Assembly: GCA_910587875.1 (NCBI GenBank)
Contig: CAJUOD010000097.1
Location: 1 to 10,039 of the forward strand
Reading direction: 5' to 3'
Length of the DNA stretch: 10,039 bases
Source: an uncultured Oscillibacter sp.
GTDB taxonomy: Bacteria > Bacillota > Clostridia > Oscillospirales > Oscillospiraceae
Part shown: in pieces, positions 6,218 to 10,039 of the stretch
How positions within the stretch are numbered: the stretch's first letter is position 1
Layout of the letters: every line of letters starts with the position of its first letter
The notes under the pieces: model-generated
Told to the model about the DNA's origin: nothing
The model's input: the letters and a program-made list of their open reading frames with translations, nothing else
Databases searched by the model: none
Made by a program: the position numbers and the translations under genes

Positions 6218-7033
6218 TTACTTATATTGCATCAGGGAAACGGTAATATCCACCCCATCCGGTCGATCAATAGGATCTACCCCGAATTCCAGCATGCGCT
6301 CCAGCTGAGTAGAATCAGAGGAGATGGAAAATGCGCGAGTCACCGTTTGCCCTGGAGCAAGCGTGACGGTAGTGAACGGTTCTGTCCGGCTGTTCGATAT
6401 GGTTTTTACCCGTTCCACGGTAACGGCTTGTGTTTTGGTCCCATTGTTCGTGACCTGGAACACAACATATTTCCCCGCCATGGGGTGGAATCCATACGCC
6501 AGAGTCGGGAACCCGGTCTGCTCCGCCGTAATGTGGGTATCCTTTAAATAGGTGGATGCCGGTTTGCCGGAGGTATCCACCGTCTTGGGGTCGATCTCCG
6601 TGAAGGCCCCCAGCGTGACGCCAAGCTTTGCTTCATTCGGGAAGGGAGACGGAACTTCCTCATCCCCCATGACGAAAACACTATCTACCTTGGGTTCCAT
6701 GTTCGGCCCGCTATACGTGGCGAAATCGACAGAGTTTAACTCGGAATTCCAAGAGACCTCCGCATCCAGCAGATCGGAGATCTGTCTGACGGAAAGGTAA
6801 TTAGTCTTTCCGCCCGCCGCATCCGTGTAGGTGATGACCGAAGGAACTTCCTGTCCGTTGGAAGCCTTATAGGACTCCCCTGTCGACACTTTGGGCTCTC
6901 CAAACAGCCGGACTCCTACCTGGTTAAAGGACACCTGCCCAGCGGCGGCAGAGGCCGAGCCAACCAGCAATGCAATCACCAGCATGACTGCCATACCAAG
7001 GGAAAAAGTCCCGCTCTTTTTCAAACGCTTCAT
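6218..7033 (-). CDS. Secreted stalk-domain protein (copper-amine-oxidase N-terminal-like domain)
   Basis: Exported protein of 271 residues. A signal peptide spans about 1 to 30: basic MKRLKK, a hydrophobic core, then SASA. Residues about 34 to 104 form a copper-amine-oxidase N-terminal-like domain, a small beta domain common in secreted Firmicute proteins, here with VRLFGEPKV, TYTDAAGGKTNYLSVRQISDLL and the EVSWNSELNSVDF end. Residues 105 to 271 are unrecognised; GKYVVFQVTNNGTKTQAVTV near 189 to 207 and alternating strands suggest an immunoglobulin-like beta sandwich. No sortase motif, lipobox or metal site is seen. AAGGAG seven bases before the ATG fixes the start. Its first 100 residues are a paralogue of those in the gene ending at 7478. 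Role unknown, extracellular. Confidence 0.85.
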   Translation of the reverse strand: MKRLKKSGTFSLGMAVMLVIALLVGSASAAAGQVSFNQVGVRLFGEPKVSTGESYKASNGQEVPSVITYTDAAGGKTNYLSVRQISDLLDAEVSWNSELNSVDFATYSGPNMEPKVDSVFVMGDEEVPSPFPNEAKLGVTLGAFTEIDPKTVDTSGKPASTYLKDTHITAEQTGFPTLAYGFHPMAGKYVVFQVTNNGTKTQAVTVERVKTISNSRTEPFTTVTLAPGQTVTRAFSISSDSTQLERMLEFGVDPIDRPDGVDITVSLMQYK

Positions 7034-7105
7034 AGGGTTACTCCTTATAATTGTAAATTGATTGTCAGCCTGGTGCGCCGCTTTGTTGATTTAATCAGCG
7101 CTTCC

Positions 7106-7415
7106 TCATTGCTCCCAGGCGTAAACAGAGCAGTACATCGGTGTGCCGCGCGGTGTAAGGCTGAGCTCGCCCGAGACAAAATCGTAAGACATGAATCCAT
7201 CGCTTCGTTTCGCCGTGATAATGTACCGCCCTCCGGCGTCAGCGTCCCCCATATCGAATGTATTGCCGGCCAGGGTGAGCACACAGCCCACACCATTGGA
7301 AGACCTCGTGCAGTCAACATTGATTCTCAACGTCGGGTAAAGGCAGCAGGTCCAAACAAAGTCGGGGCTTGCGCTGCTGGTATATACATAGTCGGAACAG
7401 TCTCGTCTTTTTCAT
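7106..7415 (-). pseudogene. Small gene disrupted by a frame change at its start
   Basis: ATG at 7415 has AAAGGG upstream and reads MKKTRLFRLC, but this frame stops after 33 codons (7314). A different frame is open from 7411 to the TGA at 7106 and reads like real protein: DYVYTSSASPDFVWTCC, YPTLRINVDCTRSS, then GRYIITAKRSDGFMSYDF and MYCSVYAWEQ, with several cysteines and alternating strands as in small secreted proteins. It has no ATG and no ribosome site; the only near start, TTG at 7330, lacks one too. Removing one A from the AAAAA run just after the ATG would join the two as MKRRDCSDYVY. No hydrophobic signal peptide remains, so part of the 5' end may also be lost. It could be decay, a sequencing error or frameshifting. 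Family not recognised. Confidence 0.5.
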
Positions 7416-7477
7416 AGTATGCAACCCTTTCTTTTTAAAATTTCTAATATGCAATGAATGAATGATCTGATGGTATG

Positions 7478-8410
7478 TCACCATTCGCCCCGTTCAACAG
7501 CTCCTTCAACAGACTCCAGGACTTCCTCTAAAGTCATGCCGGGCGTATAGAAGTGCCCGGCACAGCCAATGTTGTACGAGCCAATCACTTTTCCCTCGGA
7601 ATCGTACAGAGGGATGCCTACCGTGTGAGGGCACTCCTCTTTGGACAAGCCGTCCATCTTCGCCGCTGCCGCTGTCCGCTCAGTCTGGCGGTAATATCCG
7701 GCGGGGTGGTCCCCTTCTTCAGCTACATAGAGCAAATCCGGGGTATAGCCCACATAATTGACCAACTGCTTGGGGCCGTAGCTTTCGCCCTTACTGTTCT
7801 TGGGGAAATCCCCGTTGACTAGGTGCCGCTCCGCCACCTTTTTGTCCAAGTCATCCAAGGCTCCCTGGTTTCCAACCAGATACTCGAAGCGGAGTTCCCC
7901 ATCCTTATCCTTGAACATCTTTTCAGAGCCGCGATACGAGCTTGGGTCGTCGTCCGGCAGGATGGTGCCACCCCGGCTCTTGATTAAGGCCGCGTCGCCC
8001 CGCCTGGGGTTCTCGGGTACCGTTGACGGAGTTCGGAGGTCGATGATATTCTCACTGCCAGCGGCGGGCTGGGCGGCAGGCTTGGTAGGCTGCTTTCCCA
8101 GAAGGACCGTCTTCGTGGCGGAGTCATACCCGATCTCCGTGCCCAGCAGCTCGCTGATGGTGCGGATGGGCAGATAGTTGGTCTTCCCTCCCGCCGCGTC
8201 GGTGTAGAGGATGGAGCCGGGGACCTTCTGCCCGTTGGCGGCGGTGATGTCCTGGCCCGCCGTAATCTTCTGCTGTCCGTCCAGGGCCACGTTGGCGAAG
8301 TTATAGCTCACCGTGCCGGAGGCGGCCAGGGCGGTGGTGAGGCAGGCGGCCAGGGCCAGAGCCGTGACGAACCCGCCCAAAAATGTACCGATGCGTTTGT
8401 GTTCTTTCAT
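7478..8410 (-). CDS. Secreted stalk-domain protein with unknown C-terminal domain
   Basis: Exported protein of 310 residues. The ATG at 8410 is preferred over the in-frame one at 8431 because AAGGAG lies six bases before it. Residues 1 to 30 are a signal peptide (MKEHKRIGTF, a hydrophobic core, ending TALAA). Residues about 33 to 106 are a copper-amine-oxidase N-terminal-like domain with LYTDAAGGKTNYLPIRTISELL at 68 to 89. A Pro/Ala linker (107 to 118) leads to an unrecognised domain (120 to 310) with GELRFEYLVGNQGALDDLD, VNYVGYTPDLLYVAEEG and VGIPLYDSEGKVIGSYNIGC; two cysteines, C260 and C283, could form a disulphide. No membrane anchor or sortase signal is seen. It shares the N-terminal module with the gene at 6218 to 7033. 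Function unknown. Confidence 0.85.
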   Translation of the reverse strand: MKEHKRIGTFLGGFVTALALAACLTTALAASGTVSYNFANVALDGQQKITAGQDITAANGQKVPGSILYTDAAGGKTNYLPIRTISELLGTEIGYDSATKTVLLGKQPTKPAAQPAAGSENIIDLRTPSTVPENPRRGDAALIKSRGGTILPDDDPSSYRGSEKMFKDKDGELRFEYLVGNQGALDDLDKKVAERHLVNGDFPKNSKGESYGPKQLVNYVGYTPDLLYVAEEGDHPAGYYRQTERTAAAAKMDGLSKEECPHTVGIPLYDSEGKVIGSYNIGCAGHFYTPGMTLEEVLESVEGAVERGEW

Positions 8411-8568
8411 ATGGCACTCCTTACTTGACATTCAGCGTAAGGGCCTCCGCCGCGTCCTTTGCGGAGTTCCTTATCGTTGCTTGTTCTCACGGGTTTTTGG
8501 ACGCATCCCGGCGGCGGAGCGCCCGCTTACGTCTGCATGGGACTCACCTCTTTCTCTTTCGTGGCTTG
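8411..8568 (-). promoter_or_regulatory. Structured untranslated leader of the stalk-domain gene
   Basis: This gene-free stretch can fold on the minus strand. CCTTAC (8442 to 8437) pairs with GTAAGG (8424 to 8419), and the latter contains most of the AAGGAG ribosome site; next to it CTCCGC (8466 to 8461) pairs with GCGGAG (8450 to 8445). GCGTCC and GGACGC further out can pair as well. A stem over the ribosome site could limit translation. It matches no riboswitch class that I recognise, and GC-rich leaders fold by chance, so this is tentative. Confidence 0.3.
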
Positions 8569-8826
8569 GGGTCTTAACTGCCCTCTGTTACATAAAGAAA
8601 CGCATACCTCAAAAGTGCAACAAAGTAATTTTGCGGCGATTGCGGCTGGCTTGTTCCCATGTAATGCGGGCTCTTGGGTGCCCCTATTACTTAAAGAACC
8701 CCAGACTTGGAAAACGCAACAAAGAAATTTTGCATCCGTTTCGCCTGGGCGGTTCCCAGCAATACGGGCCCTTAGCTGCCCCTTACTACTTAGAGACTCC
8801 AAAATCTGAAAAGTGCAACACAAAAA
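8569..8826. repeat. Three imperfect tandem copies of a 99-base intergenic repeat
   Basis: Copies begin near 8569, 8668 and 8766; the motif GCAACA recurs at 8617, 8716 and 8815, exactly 99 bases apart. Each copy has a GGGxxCTTxxxTGCCCC block, a TTACTTAAAGA-like block, AAAxGCAACAAAG and, in the first two, AATTTTGC followed by a TTCCCA block; the third is cut short by the terminator. Because 99 is a multiple of three, false reading frames stay open on both strands and look repetitive (for example CPYYLKNP on the plus strand). I recall such repeats from intergenic regions of Oscillospiraceae genomes. No ribosome site supports any of these frames. Confidence 0.75.
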
Positions 8827-8858
8827 AGGAGGCCCGGAGCTGTAGCTCCGGGCCTCCC
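8822..8858 (-). terminator. Rho-independent terminator of the small secreted-protein gene
   Basis: GGAGGCCCGGAGCT and AGCTCCGGGCCTCC (8828 to 8857) form a perfect 14-base-pair stem with a 2-base minimal loop. On the minus strand it is followed by TTTTTT (8827 to 8822). It begins nine bases after the stop codon at 8867. Confidence 0.92.
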
Positions 8859-8866
8859 CAGGGGAC

Positions 8867-9307
8867 TCAGTAAGAAATTATATCTGAATATGCTGTTTCC
8901 GTTTCTACGCAGTATCCTCTGCTGTCATATACGTACGCAGTGCCAAGAACTCTATAGGTGCTGCCGCTGGAGACATAATGACTCATGGTGTCTTGAACCC
9001 ACGCTCCTTTATCGCTCAATTGACTCTTAATTGTACGCCAGCCACCGTCATTCTGCTGTAATTCGGTGGTAACCACTACTGTGTATGACGAGCTTACGTT
9101 TGCTTTTGCCGAACAAGACGCTTTTCCAGATGTTGAGATTGTTAAACCCATATAAAATTTTTTAAGAATTTCATATCTTGGAGAAATTATTTTTTCTGCG
9201 ACGGCGAGGTTATCTGTGCCCGCTGCAAGTGCGCTACCGACCATCGAACAAAGCGCAACAGCCATAACCAATGCAAGAACCACCCTGTTGAATACTCTCT
9301 TTTTCAT
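8867..9307 (-). CDS. Small secreted protein, DUF6147-like
   Basis: Exported protein of 146 residues. Signal peptide about 1 to 29: MKKRVFNR, a hydrophobic stretch, then SALA before AGTDNLAVAEK. The mature part reads SPRYEILKKFYMGLTISTSG, KASCSAKANVSSSYTVVVTTELQQ, then W90, SDKGAWVQDTMSHYVSSGSTYRVLGTAYVYD, and fits a single beta-sandwich domain; this order recalls the DUF6147 family of Clostridia. C65 and C133 are the only mature cysteines and could pair. GGAGGAG seven bases before the ATG is a near-perfect ribosome site, and a strong terminator follows, so it is likely a well-expressed single gene. An 8-base-pair dyad at 9334 to 9353 lies in its leader. No anchor motif is seen; it may be released or wall-associated. 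Family name is moderately sure, function unknown. Confidence 0.85.
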   Translation of the reverse strand: MKKRVFNRVVLALVMAVALCSMVGSALAAGTDNLAVAEKIISPRYEILKKFYMGLTISTSGKASCSAKANVSSSYTVVVTTELQQNDGGWRTIKSQLSDKGAWVQDTMSHYVSSGSTYRVLGTAYVYDSRGYCVETETAYSDIISY

Positions 9308-9333
9308 CTGTATACTCCTCCACGTTTGTAGTA

Positions 9334-9353
9334 ATTAGGAATTGCTTCCTAAT
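9334..9353. promoter_or_regulatory. Perfect dyad upstream of the small secreted-protein gene
   Basis: ATTAGGAA (9334 to 9341) and TTCCTAAT (9346 to 9353) flank TTGC. On the minus strand a TATATT box (9356 to 9351) overlaps its upstream arm, with TTGCAA (9382 to 9377) as a poorly spaced -35 (20 bases). The dyad could be an operator over the -10 box. It is not followed by a T tract, which argues against a terminator for the upstream gene. Confidence 0.45.
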
Positions 9354-9383
9354 ATAGGAGACACAGAAAACAAGATTTGCAAC

Positions 9384-10039
9384 TTAAAAAACTATAAAAT
9401 TTTCAAGAATTTTTTTTGCCGTATCAACCGTTAGTTCTCCCGAGGCGGAAATCTCTATGTAGACCTGGTGTTTCAAATCTGCGGTAATTATTTCAATTTC
9501 TCCCAGCTTAACTACGCAGAGTCCCTCGTTGCCATTGATACAGACTTCTTCTAAGCTATCTGTATTTTCGGTATCCATCAGTAGGTTTCCAGTTCCAGAA
9601 TGGATGGCGACGCAAAAATAGTAACCCGATTCATTTTCAAACCATGCGTACTCATTATATTCTCCATGAGCGTATTGATATCCCTCCGGCATCCATCCAA
9701 TCTCTGCATTTTCAAAGTACTCAAAACTCGAGGTACTACCGCTAGGAGATGCATGCTTGTTATTTTCACTAGAATCTTTGATATCAAATTGTGTATATTT
9801 CTCCGTGACCGTGAGCATTAGATTAAGCGTCGCCACCCGGAAGTCCTCGGAGAGGGCAAAGGCGGAGGTGAACAGAAGTACGGAAATCGCCATGACCACT
9901 GCCGCCAGCCGCAGGACCTTCCCGGTCCTCCGCAGGCCGTTCCAGCGCCGCTCCCTGGCAAAATGACGGTCAATAGCATCCAGGCACCGCTTGTCCACGC
10001 GCTCCGGGACCGCCGCCTCCGGGTTCTCCTGGAGCATCT
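9384..10039 (-). CDS. DUF4367 membrane-anchored protein, 5' end at or beyond the window edge
   Basis: At least 217 residues are visible. An ATG sits at 10037 but no ribosome site can be seen behind it, and the opening MLQENPEAAVPERVDKRCLD resembles the inside of such proteins, so the gene probably starts further right. Residues about 12 to 40 are a charged cytoplasmic part, 42 to 62 one membrane helix, 63 to 82 a segment FRVATLNLMLTVTEKYT typical of this group, and 83 to 105 a Ser-rich linker. The outer domain (106 to 217) has GWMPEGYQYAHGEYNEY and the YFCVAIHS strand, the DUF4367 pattern. These proteins are often encoded just after an ECF sigma factor and may act as anti-sigma or surface sensor; the sigma gene would lie right of the window and cannot be checked. 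Their job here is inference. Confidence 0.82.
   Translation of the reverse strand, partial: MLQENPEAAVPERVDKRCLDAIDRHFARERRWNGLRRTGKVLRLAAVVMAISVLLFTSAFALSEDFRVATLNLMLTVTEKYTQFDIKDSSENNKHASPSGSTSSFEYFENAEIGWMPEGYQYAHGEYNEYAWFENESGYYFCVAIHSGTGNLLMDTENTDSLEEVCINGNEGLCVVKLGEIEIITADLKHQVYIEISASGELTVDTAKKILENFIVF

Noticed and set aside
7045..7320. 91-codon minus-strand frame MLTARGLPMV
   Set aside because: No ribosome site, composition unlike a protein, and it overlaps the much more protein-like frame ending at 7106.
8569..8826. CRISPR array
   Set aside because: The whole 99-base unit is repeated, without short conserved repeats and unique spacers, and no cas gene is near.
8313..8873. 186-codon plus-strand frame through the 99-base repeats, and the matching 98-codon minus-strand frame
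   Set aside because: Both are kept open by a repeat period of three times 33, show repeated nonsense motifs, lack ribosome sites, and one crosses the strong terminator and a real gene start.

Overview
The window looks like the chromosome of a moderately GC-rich, low-complexity-free Firmicute of the Clostridia, probably near the Oscillospiraceae (Flavonifractor or Oscillibacter type). This rests on strong AGGAGG-type ribosome sites, secreted proteins with copper-amine-oxidase-like 'stalk' domains, DUF4367, DUF6933 and DUF6147-like proteins, and a familiar kind of intergenic tandem repeat. The taxonomic call is inference from gene families, not from a marker gene.

Left part (1 to about 4500): a compact integrative and mobilizable element. 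A leftward transcription unit reads RecA-like ATPase (3367 to 2282), mobC (2051 to 1740), MOBP-type relaxase (1740 to 742), tyrosine integrase (728 to beyond base 1). A 230-base GC-rich gap in front of mobC carries several stem-loops and a nested imperfect inverted repeat, and is the best oriT candidate. A rightward gene (3529 to 4467) encodes a DUF6076-type protein with a four-cysteine zinc-binding motif. The two transcription directions part in a 161-base region with dyads and several TTGACA-like boxes. No type IV secretion genes and no cargo gene are visible, so the element would have to borrow a conjugation machine. Its left end lies outside the window; its right end is probably between 4468 and 4560.

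Right part (4561 to 10039): every gene reads leftward. From right to left they are a membrane-anchored DUF4367 protein cut by the window edge, a small secreted DUF6147-like protein with a textbook terminator, a 435-base gap with three copies of a 99-base repeat and a structured leader, a secreted stalk-domain protein of 310 residues, a small gene that appears broken by a frame change at its start, a second secreted stalk-domain protein of 271 residues, a DUF6933-family protein, and an integral-membrane acyltransferase of the acyltransferase-3 family. The two stalk-domain proteins share their N-terminal 100 residues and differ completely after that. This part looks like cell-surface accessory chromosome rather than one pathway.

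No clearly new defence or metabolic system is visible. The points most worth a second look are the oriT candidate, the face-to-face promoter region of the mobile element, the frame-broken small gene at 7106 to 7415, and the 99-base repeats whose period keeps spurious reading frames open.
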